A stretch of DNA of 27,292 nucleotides from Methanoregulaceae archaeon (GTDB lineage Archaea > Halobacteriota > Methanomicrobia > Methanomicrobiales > Methanospirillaceae), in NCBI GenBank assembly GCA_019695435.1, contig JACTVF010000002.1:1-27292 (forward strand), given 5' to 3'. Position numbers and translations under genes: made by a program. Positions 14,448-22,588 of the stretch are shown piece after piece; within the stretch, counting starts at the first letter, position 1, and each line of letters begins with the position of its first letter. A model generated the notes under the pieces. It searched no databases. It was not told the origin of the DNA and saw only the letters and a list, made by a program, of their open reading frames with translations.

Positions 14448-15047
14448 ATGTCGCCATTGAACATGGCATCCTGGAAAAAATCCGTGCATCTGCCACAGGG
14501 TAACTATCATGCGTACGCATGGAAAAACAGAATTTTCTTCGGAATACTTGTAGCAGTCGTCATGGCAATGATTTGCGGTCCCGCCCTCGCACTGCCTTCT
14601 CCATCACCCGTCAGGGGGGCCGGACAATTTAACCTGGGTATCCCGGTATACTGGCCGTATCACGTCATGCTCGTGTCTACAGGACTTATCCTTCTCGTTG
14701 CAGGTTTTATTATCGCGAGGTTTCGCAAAACAGGAACATGGTATGAAACTCATATAATCCTTGAAATAGTTGGTAGTGCCTGTGCAATTGCCGGCCTGTT
14801 TATCGGGATATATATGGTCACGCTTTCCGGTCTTCCGCACTTTCGAAATATTCATGAAATAGTAGGTGGGGTAATAGGGATCCTGTTAATTATCACGATA
14901 ACTCTCGGTTATTTCATAAAACGCGCAAACAAATCAAAAAAAATCGTCCGGATAAGCCACCGCTGGCTGGGGCGAATCTCTATTGCCCTCCTTGTTATTA
15001 ACGTTGGGCTCGGTCTCTTATTCCTGTCTATAATCCTACAAAGGTAG
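14448..15047 (+). CDS. Cytochrome b561-like membrane protein
   Basis: A 199-residue membrane protein with an N-terminal hydrophobic segment (28-50), then four more helices. Histidines sit where cytochrome b561 domains place haem ligands: H72 (WPYHVML), H102 (ETHIILE), H131/H136 (HFRNIHEIVGG) and H171 (ISHRWLGRIS). The H-x(n)-LG spacing in the last two matches PF03188. Such proteins carry electrons across membranes. The ATG at 14448 has no ribosome site, but AATAAATAT at 14409-14417 suggests a nearly leaderless message; ATG 14463 is an alternative. It diverges from pgk. Haem binding is inferred, not shown. Confidence 0.72.
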   Translation: MSPLNMASWKKSVHLPQGNYHAYAWKNRIFFGILVAVVMAMICGPALALPSPSPVRGAGQFNLGIPVYWPYHVMLVSTGLILLVAGFIIARFRKTGTWYETHIILEIVGSACAIAGLFIGIYMVTLSGLPHFRNIHEIVGGVIGILLIITITLGYFIKRANKSKKIVRISHRWLGRISIALLVINVGLGLLFLSIILQR

Positions 15048-15533
15048 CTTCATCGTTTATTGTAAAACTCTATTAACATCTTTTGACTGTTGCGGCAGGC
15101 CCACGATCCGGAAAAGATTTCCCCCCAATACAATCACAATAAACTCGGAGGGAAATCTCCATCTTTCTGAATTTAATCGAATTTTTCTATTTTAATTTAT
15201 ATGGGCAATTAAAAACAACAACAACAACAACATGTTCATTGTTTCAAAGATTGTTTCAAAATCTGCGTTCTGCCATAGATCGTATTAAAATCGTATTCGA
15301 CAATTGAAACGGGTGAGGACAATTCCAGTCTCTAGAAATTCCCTTTGACGTTCCTACAATCTGCTTCGGCCACCCATATCGAATGCAGATAATGGGAGAA
15401 CTGGCTTGGCGAGGAAAACAAGCGCAAAAATGCATGAATCCATAAAGGCGAACCGTGCAAGCGTTGCTGTTTTCGTTTTGAACGTAATAGAGATGGGCGG
15501 ACTGCTACTACCTCATGCTAGGAAGGCGATCGT
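15048..15533. other. Long intergenic stretch with microsatellite and repeated half-sites
   Basis: Holds six AAC units (15214-15231), then GTTTCAA at 15241 and 15253, 12 bases apart, and an inverted copy TTGAAAC at 15304. TCGTATT occurs twice, at 15280 and 15291. From 15349 a plus-strand frame is open to 15537, where it ends by overlapping the lipoprotein ATG (ATGA); its only good start is ATG 15430 (35 codons, no near ribosome site). The opposite strand is also open over much of the same part. No clear gene. Confidence 0.45.
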
Positions 15534-16397
15534 ATGAAAAACACGACATGTTTTCTTCTTCTTCTGGCAGTGACTGCGACACTGATCATTGCCGGTTGTG
15601 CACAGCAGCAACAGCAGGTACAGGCATCTTCGACACCAGCGGCCGTCCGGACCGCCGATACCATCAGGGTGACAAGCAGCACGCTTGGTACCATCCTCAC
15701 GGACGGCAAGGGAAATACCCTCTATTACTTTGCAAACGATGTTCCTGCGAGCGGAGCAAGCACCTGCACGGCGCAATGTGCCATCGTATGGCCGGCCTTT
15801 TCAGCTGGTACCCTCCAGGTATCTGCCCCACTTGATACGGCTGATTTTGGCACCATCACGCGGGCCGACGGTACACAACAGACCACTTGGCATGGCTGGC
15901 CCCTCTATTACTACGCCACTGATTCAGCACCGGGTGATGTGAACGGGGAGAATGTCCAGAAGGTCTGGTTTGTGGTAAAAACCGGGGAAAATGTCCTGAT
16001 TACGCATAGCCCGGACCTCGGCCTGTACCTTACGGACATCTCCGGAAAAACGCTCTACATCTTCACGAAGGATACCGCCGGGACTAGCGCCTGTACCGGC
16101 ACCTGCCTTGCAAAATGGCCGGCCTTTTATGCCAATCCGGTTTCTGCTCCGTCGGTCCTGAATCTAACAGACTTTTCTGTGGTATCCCGGGCAGATGGCG
16201 TGAACCAGACAGCCTACATGGGCAGGTCGCTCTATTCGTTTACCGGTGACGCAAAGCCGGGCGATGTGAACGGACAGGGATTTAACAACGCGTGGTATGT
16301 CGCCAATGTATCCGTGATGACCCCGGTTGTTACAACTCAGCCAACAGCAGCCAGTACCACGAACTCCGCAAGTGCCGGCTACGGTGGAGGGTACTGA
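15534..16397 (+). CDS. Secreted lipoprotein with PF03640 repeats
   Basis: A 287-residue exported lipoprotein. A signal peptide ends in the lipobox IIAGC, with C22 as the lipidation site, followed by a Gln-rich linker. Two copies of the secreted-repeat family (COG4315, PF03640) follow, about residues 45-145 and 150-260. Each has a GNTLYYF or GKTLYIF strand, a C-T-x-x-C pair (CTAQC, CTGTC) followed by WPAF, an RADG turn and a PGDVNG loop. A Thr/Ser/Gly-rich tail ends GYGGGY. Function of the repeat is unknown. Start ATG 15534 follows AGGAAGG. It lies downstream of the cytochrome b561-like gene on the same strand but 485 bases away. Confidence 0.85.
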   Translation: MKNTTCFLLLLAVTATLIIAGCAQQQQQVQASSTPAAVRTADTIRVTSSTLGTILTDGKGNTLYYFANDVPASGASTCTAQCAIVWPAFSAGTLQVSAPLDTADFGTITRADGTQQTTWHGWPLYYYATDSAPGDVNGENVQKVWFVVKTGENVLITHSPDLGLYLTDISGKTLYIFTKDTAGTSACTGTCLAKWPAFYANPVSAPSVLNLTDFSVVSRADGVNQTAYMGRSLYSFTGDAKPGDVNGQGFNNAWYVANVSVMTPVVTTQPTAASTTNSASAGYGGGY

Positions 16398-16790
16398 TCG
16401 GGGAATTACCTCTTTTTCAGATATAAAGCGTGGGATGCTCGCCTGAGTTTACCACTCCGCAGCCGTCATAGGCTAATCCTCGATAATACCGCCGAAAGTT
16501 ATCGAGCTGAATGGAGTTTCAAAAAATAGAAAGTAACTATGAATTTTTTAAACATATCTAGTTTAAATCAGTTCGACCGCATGCAGGGCAGTCAAAATAG
16601 CATCTTTGTACACATCAAGTTTAACCGGGCATGGGACTCACGCCCGGTTTCTTTTTCGTTTTCAAAGATTAATCTGGTGCTGTTGCGTTGGCGGCTGGTG
16701 ACTCATATTTCACCTCGTTAAGATTGTCCAATCAACCGCAAACGCGACGGCACCATCTCCCAACCTGTCTCTTAATTTCGGGTGGGAATT
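16398..16790 (+). ncRNA. Intergenic region with TATA box and terminator: possible small RNA
   Basis: AGATATAAAG at 16420-16429 is a good TATA box with no ORF after it. Some 195 bases on, AACCGGGC (16623-16630) and GCCCGGTT (16642-16649) form an 8-bp GC-rich stem followed by TTTCTTTTTCG. A transcript from about 16450 to 16660 would have no long reading frame. No match to tRNA, RNase P, SRP or box C/D motifs was recognised. The rest (16661-16790), beside the debranching-enzyme 3' end, shows nothing. Could equally be an unlinked promoter and terminator. Confidence 0.3.
16623..16658 (+). terminator. GC-rich hairpin with T-tract
   Basis: A perfect 8-bp stem with an 11-base loop followed by a run of eight T in nine bases. 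The strongest terminator-like structure in the window. It lies 225 bases after the lipoprotein stop, so it either ends that message or a separate small RNA. Confidence 0.6.
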
Positions 16791-18485
16791 TTAAGAGGGT
16801 TCAAAAATAAATCTATATGCCCGGGCAATTTCTGCCACACTCCATGCCTGCGCGATGCATCCTCCCGGATGGTGTGGGGGGTCGCCATCAAAGATCTCGG
16901 ATATGTAACCCATTCCAGCCTCTCGTATATGCCGGAGGATCGGGGCAAGGATCTGTGCTGCCCTGTTTCGGGGAAGACCATTTCTTATGAGTGCTTCAAC
17001 ATAATAACCGGTGAGCCAGGGCCAGACACATCCGTTATGATAACTGCTGTCGCCGGCATATTGTCCTTTGTATTTCTGATCTGACGGCGAAAGAGTGCGA
17101 AGCCCGTAAGGAGTTAAAAGTAATTTATTTATTGTGTTCTGGGCGGTTGCGCTCTGGCCCGGATTTAAAAGGCCAAAAGAGATTGCAATTACCTGGTTCG
17201 GCCGGATAGAGGGATCTACCGGATCGATACAATCGTAGAGGCACTGTCCTTTCTGGTTCCAGAACCGCTGGAATTCCCCGCGTGCCGATTCAGAACTGAC
17301 TGATGTCCGGATCCCCATTGCCTCCGCTTCCATCAAAGCACTTACCCAAAGTGCGTTGATCTCGACAGGTTTTCCTTCGCGCGGCGTAAAATCGGTATCC
17401 ATCCATGTGCTTTTCGGCACAACAGAGATCAGGTCATGGTCCAGTGAGGCAACAGGAGAAAAGGGGTACTCCTCCAGAATATTTCCGATCACGGGTTTCA
17501 TCTTCTCCATGAATGGATCGTCCCCCCACCGGCGACGGTACCGGGCGAGGGCATGGATAAACCACAACGAGGCATCGCTGGTGTGGTAATTGTCGGGAAA
17601 CCTGTTGGGGATCACACCATCTTTGCTCATGTCGGAAAGCTGTTTGAGGACTGCACGAGACTCCTCTTTAAGACCGCGTTCGATTAATAAACCTGTAACA
17701 CTGATGGCAGAATCCCGGCCCCAGGATTCGGAAAACCAGTGGTAGCCGGCAAATATCTCATTGCCATGACAGAATGCATCCGATGCCCATTCCAGCCAGT
17801 CAAGGGTGGTCTGCGGTGATGGTGTATGGGAAGTGTTTTGCAAAGGATGTGCGTTCCCGGTGCACCGGAAGGTAACTGTGGAATCCCGCACCCGGCCCTG
17901 AAAAACTCCGGGTGAATGGAGGTCCTCAACGGATTTGTATCCCCGTTCATGTTCCCGTTGGTACCAGAGATTCCAATAAGTTTCAGGGTGGGGCTCATAG
18001 GGAAGAGTGCTTTCAAAGAAAAGATCGTGCCATCGAAAACCGTTATGTTCGTTTGTGTAATCCGGACGAGGATCCCTGAATACCTCATGCACCGGTCGGT
18101 CGGTAATAAGGGGACGGACCTGGAGATCTGCATCACCTGAAATATCATATACAATCGAAAGGTCGCCATCAAAAGTGATTGCCTTTCTAACGATAACGTC
18201 ATCCATCCAATAAACCCACGATGGAGGATATACCGAAAACCCATGAAGGTACCTGAGCCCTGCATCATCGGATGCTCTGTCATACTGCTGTGTTGAAATC
18301 TTCACTCCGTTTACTATTTCGTCAAGCCCGGCAAGGAGCAGACGTCCGTCCTGAACAAAAAGACCATGGTATTTTCTGGTATTGCCACTAACGGTTGAGG
18401 AGGAATATGCATGGGCTGATGTCATTAAAAATTCAAGATTCCGGGCGTTACCGGGTACCTGGATCTCCTGCCCGTACTTGAACAC
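16791..18485 (-). CDS. Glycogen debranching enzyme (amylo-alpha-1,6-glucosidase, GH133)
   Basis: A 564-residue cytoplasmic enzyme hydrolysing alpha-1,6 branch points of glycogen. The N-terminal GDE_N domain (1 to about 200) has SSSTVSGNTRKYHGLFV; the C-terminal (alpha/alpha)6 barrel GDE_C has GYHWFSESWGRDSAISV, NYHTSDASLWFIHAL, VEINALWVSAL and DSSYHNGCVWPW, including the family's conserved acids. Shorter than the typical 650-700 residues. Start is GTG 18485 with AGGAG nine bases upstream. Last gene of the operon, 23 bases after the preceding GT gene. Works with the phosphorylase to free limit-dextrin branches. Confidence 0.92.
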   Translation of the reverse strand: MFKYGQEIQVPGNARNLEFLMTSAHAYSSSTVSGNTRKYHGLFVQDGRLLLAGLDEIVNGVKISTQQYDRASDDAGLRYLHGFSVYPPSWVYWMDDVIVRKAITFDGDLSIVYDISGDADLQVRPLITDRPVHEVFRDPRPDYTNEHNGFRWHDLFFESTLPYEPHPETYWNLWYQREHERGYKSVEDLHSPGVFQGRVRDSTVTFRCTGNAHPLQNTSHTPSPQTTLDWLEWASDAFCHGNEIFAGYHWFSESWGRDSAISVTGLLIERGLKEESRAVLKQLSDMSKDGVIPNRFPDNYHTSDASLWFIHALARYRRRWGDDPFMEKMKPVIGNILEEYPFSPVASLDHDLISVVPKSTWMDTDFTPREGKPVEINALWVSALMEAEAMGIRTSVSSESARGEFQRFWNQKGQCLYDCIDPVDPSIRPNQVIAISFGLLNPGQSATAQNTINKLLLTPYGLRTLSPSDQKYKGQYAGDSSYHNGCVWPWLTGYYVEALIRNGLPRNRAAQILAPILRHIREAGMGYISEIFDGDPPHHPGGCIAQAWSVAEIARAYRFIFEPS

Positions 18486-18508
18486 AAACAGCGACTCCTT
18501 TTAATTTT

Positions 18509-19750
18509 TCAGATATCCACGAGTTCCCGGTATACACTTAATGTGTTTTCTGATGCAATTTCCCAGGTAAATTGTTCTTTTACCCGGTTCCTGCCATTCT
18601 TCCCCATTGTTTCAGCAAGGTCGGAATGTTTCAGGATTTCGACGACAAATTTTGCAATATCCATGGGATCGTATGGATTGATGTGGTAACCACAGATCCC
18701 TTCACCGCTGGGAATCACCTGCTCGCGAAAACCAGATGTCCCCCGTGCTCCGACAACAACAGGTCTTTCCATCGACATTGCCTCGGTACAAACGATGCCA
18801 AAGGGTTCGTATTTTGAGGGTAAGACGACAACATCGGAGGCTGCATAATAAAGAAGGCGTTCATCTTCAGGTACCATTTTGAAGTGCAGTATGACGTTTT
18901 CTTCGAGATGCAGGTTGTGAACCATCTGGTCGAGCATCTGTTCCATATCGCCGGCGCCCAAAATAACAAGTTTTGCACGGGGGATCTCCTTTATGATATG
19001 GGTCATTGCAAGGACGAGAGTGTCGGCGCCTTTCACCCAAGTGAGCCGGCCGATAAAAAAGATCATCGGTGCGTTGCCGATCCCGATCTTTTCGCGGAAT
19101 GCTTCGATCTGACGGGATGAAAACCGCGTAACGTCATATTTCTTCTCGTCGACGCCATTGTGAATTACCCGTATCTTTGCCTCAGGGTATCCATAGCTCA
19201 CCAGTTCGTCTCTCATGGCATAGCTGACGGTGACGATGCGATCTGCAATAGTGGCAGACAGGCGTTCAATATCTTTGATAGTCGGAGACCCGTGGGGATT
19301 TCTTCCCTGTTCAGTGGAATGGAAGTGAAAAACAAACGGTACTCTGAGATTTCTTCTGGCCACGATACCAGCAAGTGCCGCGAGCCAGTCATGGGAAACC
19401 AGCAGATCGTAGTGCTGGTTCTCCTTCGGGACCAGGTAATTTACCAGTTTTGATGCAGAAAGCACGTTATACAGGATAGTCTCAGCGAAGAACTCCTGCC
19501 CGTTATTATCCCATGTCTTTACTTCATCAGGATTAACAATGGAAAAGATATCAGAAATTTTCATGAGCCTCGGGCGATGTACATCGATGCCATTCCAGAT
19601 CTCTGATGTCGGGTCGTTGCCCATGTTCCGTGAAAAGACTGAGAGAGAATGTCCTTTACTCCTGAACTGTTGGGACATCTCATTTGCATACGTCCCCAAA
19701 CCCCCCCGGAAAAAGGGAGGGAATTCATCGACAAAGTAAGCAATTTTCAT
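18509..19750 (-). CDS. GT4-fold glycosyltransferase, possibly glycogen-related
   Basis: A 413-residue retaining GT-B enzyme. The N-terminal glycine motif FFRGGLGTYA is the GGL acceptor/donor phosphate site of the glycogen synthase group, SHDWLAAL follows, and the C-terminal domain has GRLTWVKG and the donor-binding E-x7-E as EPFGIVCTE. It overlaps the preceding GT gene by four bases (ATGA), with GGGTGGT in the end of that gene as ribosome site. Two consecutive synthase-like GTs suggest division of labour (for instance priming and elongation, or different donors), but this is inference. Confidence 0.87.
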   Translation of the reverse strand: MKIAYFVDEFPPFFRGGLGTYANEMSQQFRSKGHSLSVFSRNMGNDPTSEIWNGIDVHRPRLMKISDIFSIVNPDEVKTWDNNGQEFFAETILYNVLSASKLVNYLVPKENQHYDLLVSHDWLAALAGIVARRNLRVPFVFHFHSTEQGRNPHGSPTIKDIERLSATIADRIVTVSYAMRDELVSYGYPEAKIRVIHNGVDEKKYDVTRFSSRQIEAFREKIGIGNAPMIFFIGRLTWVKGADTLVLAMTHIIKEIPRAKLVILGAGDMEQMLDQMVHNLHLEENVILHFKMVPEDERLLYYAASDVVVLPSKYEPFGIVCTEAMSMERPVVVGARGTSGFREQVIPSGEGICGYHINPYDPMDIAKFVVEILKHSDLAETMGKNGRNRVKEQFTWEIASENTLSVYRELVDI

Positions 19751-20886
19751 GCGACCACCCGGGAATAAACTTCTATAATTTTCTTACCTATGGGGCCCCA
19801 CAGGAACATCCGATCAACTTTTTTCCTGCCTTGTTTTCCCAGCGCATTCGCCTGTGAGGGTTCATTAATAACTGTGTTGATCCCCCATGCAAGTGAGTCT
19901 GGTTCGGGTTCCACCTTCACTCCGTCAACGAATGCATCGATGTTTTCAGAAAGCCCTCCGACATTGGATGCAACAACCCCTTTCTCAGCACTCCACGCTT
20001 CCAGAAGTACAAGACCGAAAGGTTCGTTCCTGCTGGGGATTACCACGAGATCGCAGGCGTTCAGGAGACGAATGTACTCAGAATCGGGAATATAACCGAC
20101 AAAATTAGCGGGGAGATCCTTTGCCCGCTCCACCAACAACTGACGCATGTCCCCGTCTCCTGCAACGATTAACTTTGCATCCCAGTGATTTTGGCACACT
20201 GTTTTCATTGCCTCGATAAGCAGGTCAGGACCTTTCTGGTAGACCAGCCTGCCGATGAAGAGGATGAGCGGGGCGAACGGGTGGATCCCATATGCCTGCT
20301 TTACTTCACCAGCGTCGATCTCTGCGCGGAACTGGCGCGGCACCACCCCATTTGGTATCACATCACATTTCCAGTCGGGCACATTATAGAGCTGCATGAC
20401 CTCGTTTTTGAGTGTTGCTGAAACGGCCGTTACCCGCTTTGCAATCAGTCCCCCGTACCACTCCTTGCCAGAGATCTCTTTAAATTCCCACCAGTCGCCA
20501 AACTGGTTGCCATTCCTCCCGTATTCTGTCGAATGATACGTAAGAATGGTGTTCCGGTCCTGCAGGATATGGAGTGCCTGTACTGCATGCCAGTCATTAA
20601 AATGGAGATAATCAAATTTCCGGTTTTTATCGAACTTGTGGAAATTTTCAACCATCCCGAGACTCATACTATTACAATACTCAACAATGTTGTTGCCCTG
20701 GGGCTGGCAGTAATGATAGTGAACTCCATTGATCGTCTGGTCCTGAATCCAGCCGCGGGTAAAGAAGTGAACTTCGTGGTGCTTTGCCAGGGTTTCCGCG
20801 AGATGGGTTGCGGCCCTGGCCAGGCCTCCCACACGCTCGGCATAAAGGGACTCCCAGCAGAAAATGGCTATCTTAAGTGACTCCAA
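19747..20886 (-). CDS. Glycogen synthase-like glycosyltransferase (GT4/GT5)
   Basis: A 379-residue retaining GT-B enzyme close to archaeal glycogen synthases: KIAIFCWESLYAERVGGLARA (split here as ESLYAERVGGL) is the substrate-binding N-terminus, FNDWHAVQAL and TYHSTEYGR follow, then GRLVYQKGPDLL and the E-x7-E motif EPFGLVLLE. It should transfer glucose from a nucleotide sugar onto an alpha-1,4-glucan. Start is placed at TTG 20886 because GGAGGG lies seven bases upstream; the ATG at 20901 lacks a ribosome site and adds five residues. Its 5' end overlaps the GH57 gene by 19 bases, so translation is coupled. Donor nucleotide not determinable. Confidence 0.88.
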   Translation of the reverse strand: MESLKIAIFCWESLYAERVGGLARAATHLAETLAKHHEVHFFTRGWIQDQTINGVHYHYCQPQGNNIVEYCNSMSLGMVENFHKFDKNRKFDYLHFNDWHAVQALHILQDRNTILTYHSTEYGRNGNQFGDWWEFKEISGKEWYGGLIAKRVTAVSATLKNEVMQLYNVPDWKCDVIPNGVVPRQFRAEIDAGEVKQAYGIHPFAPLILFIGRLVYQKGPDLLIEAMKTVCQNHWDAKLIVAGDGDMRQLLVERAKDLPANFVGYIPDSEYIRLLNACDLVVIPSRNEPFGLVLLEAWSAEKGVVASNVGGLSENIDAFVDGVKVEPEPDSLAWGINTVINEPSQANALGKQGRKKVDRMFLWGPIGKKIIEVYSRVVA

Positions 20887-22322
20887 AGATGTTCCCTCCA
20901 TTCACAAACGAGGTTCGTAAGATCCTGCCGCTCCGTGCAATCCTTAATTTTCTCAGCAAGTGCAGCATCAGCAAGAACATCTTTAATCCAAGACGTAAAG
21001 TCTCCCCGTTCCAGATGATGCCGGAGAGAGTCCTCGGGCACAATATTTAAAAGCTCGCAGAACTGGTCCAGATTGTACGCCGTGTATCCGGTAAAACCGG
21101 CAGGAGTGGCGAAATGGAACGCGGTTTCCGGGGATAACGTCCGCAGTGTCCTTGCTGCCTTGCGGTTCTTCATGACTCGTATATTGCGTTCCTCATAGTC
21201 TGCGAGAATTCTCATGTAGGTCCTGAACGCATCTTCTCCAGCGATATAACAAAAATACGAGTGAACTTCGCCACAGGAACCGTACTTCGACGCCATGTAG
21301 TAGAAATGATCGCTCGTCTGGAGGTATCTCCAGACCTGCTTGTCCTTTGCATAGGCGCGTGCCGTCTCAAGGGCATGGAACGCCGTCCGCTGCCGGTCGT
21401 TTCCCATCCATGCAGAGGTATCCTTCTCGATGTCAGCCCAGGAGATTGTCTCGGTCACATCTATAGTTCCCACCGGTGAATAATCCGCAAGCACTTTCGA
21501 TGGCAGAATCGTAGGAACACCCTGCCGGTCAAGTTCCGCCGGAAGATACTGCAGGAATTCGAAGATACCCGTTTCCGGCCACAAATGCTCCCCAAAGGAT
21601 TCGTAGTCTAAAAAGACATTCACGACATCCCCGGGTGACTCTGCCACCCATCGTGCATAGGTGTCGGCAGTGAGGGGATACTTGTCCCATGACCCGTTGG
21701 TGAACCGGAATGCAATATCATCTGACAACCGGGTGTTCCGGAGAAGTACAGGAATGTCCCTGCAGGTATACAGGTAATTAGGGCTCCTCCAGTCCAGGAT
21801 GCGATCTACTCCTTCGGTAAAAATCCCGGTAAATCCCATATCCTTGATGTGGCTTGCGATCTCATTATTGAAGGTAAATTCCGTGTTCTCAAAGACCTTC
21901 GGGTCTGCATGGAACAGGTCGCGCATCAGATTGGCATGCATCCGAATCTGCTCTGTAAATTCAGTTTTGTCATGGAAGCAGCTGGCAATGCTGTGGTAGT
22001 AGGTCTGGGCGAGGATCTCTGCATTCCGGTGGGAGGCAACCTGCTCGAACAGGGCAAGGGCATCCGGGCTCCATTTTTCAAGCTGTTCGATAAGTGTGCC
22101 GGAAAATGAGAACGCACAGGAGAAATCCTCGTCCATCATGTCCAGTATCATCGTTGTTGCAGGGATGTAGCATTTTTCCGCAATGCGGAGCAGGAGCTCT
22201 CGGTTGACTTCATCAAAATACAGATTTGCGATATCCTTTTTCTTTACATTTGGATCCGGAGTAAACGACCTGTTCAGCCGGTACGGCTGGTGTACTTCGA
22301 ATCCGATCGATAGTGCTGGCAT
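20868..22322 (-). CDS. GH57 alpha-amylase, intracellular MJ1611-like
   Basis: A 484-residue cytoplasmic alpha-glucan hydrolase of glycoside hydrolase family 57. Motif 1 is HQPYR near residue 11, AEILAQTYYHS is the motif 2 region, FENTEFTFNNEIA carries the presumed nucleophile E148, and FLDYESFGEH the acid/base D239; TSDHFYYM is the fifth motif. No signal peptide. Start chosen at ATG 22322 (MPALSIGF), the usual family beginning, with the G-tract AGGGGGA upstream; TTG 22334 adds four residues. First gene of the glycogen operon, with an inverted repeat at its promoter. Could be transferase rather than hydrolase; GH57 includes both. Confidence 0.9.
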   Translation of the reverse strand: MPALSIGFEVHQPYRLNRSFTPDPNVKKKDIANLYFDEVNRELLLRIAEKCYIPATTMILDMMDEDFSCAFSFSGTLIEQLEKWSPDALALFEQVASHRNAEILAQTYYHSIASCFHDKTEFTEQIRMHANLMRDLFHADPKVFENTEFTFNNEIASHIKDMGFTGIFTEGVDRILDWRSPNYLYTCRDIPVLLRNTRLSDDIAFRFTNGSWDKYPLTADTYARWVAESPGDVVNVFLDYESFGEHLWPETGIFEFLQYLPAELDRQGVPTILPSKVLADYSPVGTIDVTETISWADIEKDTSAWMGNDRQRTAFHALETARAYAKDKQVWRYLQTSDHFYYMASKYGSCGEVHSYFCYIAGEDAFRTYMRILADYEERNIRVMKNRKAARTLRTLSPETAFHFATPAGFTGYTAYNLDQFCELLNIVPEDSLRHHLERGDFTSWIKDVLADAALAEKIKDCTERQDLTNLVCEWREHLWSHLR

Positions 22323-22394
22323 ACCTTTATTCAATCCCCCTTCTGAAAAACGACCCTGATAGGTTCCGCCAGAACCCTGAACCCGTTTGATCCC

Positions 22395-22423
22395 CCTGGC
22401 ACCTATATAAAACTGGTACCAGG
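22395..22423 (-). promoter_or_regulatory. Glycogen operon promoter with inverted repeat around TATA box
   Basis: On the minus strand AGTTTTATATA (22404-22414) is a strong TATA box about 80 bases before ATG 22322. It is bracketed by CCTGGCACC (22395-22403) and GGTACCAGG (22415-22423), inverted copies matching in eight of nine bases. This is the classical arrangement of a repressor that blocks TBP. A perfect GGATCATGATCC lies further upstream at 22468-22479. Confidence 0.6.
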
Positions 22424-22588
22424 ATAAAAAAATCCGAGAGAATCAGTACAGGGCTTTTGTGCGATACGGATCATGATCCTCAGTAATGGTAGTGTACCAG
22501 AGGAAGAGAATATAAAAATGATCTTTATGTGCAATTTTTGAGAGTGAAATTTTCAAAATAAGATCAAAAAGCCGGGTACATTTTTCAA

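Noticed and set aside
15241..15310. GTTTCAA half-sites and ATTGAAAC, resembling the end of some CRISPR repeats.
   Set aside because: Only isolated short half-sites, with no regular spacer/repeat units.
16563..16625. A protein-like minus-strand reading (KLDVYKDAILTALHAVELI then stop) within the candidate small RNA.
   Set aside because: Only about 20 codons with no ATG or ribosome site; too short to call a gene.
10423..16690. A 13-base sequence (CAACGCAACAGCA at 10423-10435) has an inverted copy at 16678-16690, in terminal-repeat orientation around the 10.4-16.7 kb block.
   Set aside because: Several inverted pairs of this length are expected by chance in 27 kb, flanking matches are weak, and no transposase or target duplication is seen.
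22468..22479. Perfect 12-bp palindrome GGATCATGATCC upstream of the glycogen operon.
   Set aside because: Palindromes of this size are expected several times by chance in the window; mentioned only as a neighbour of the stronger TATA-flanking repeat.
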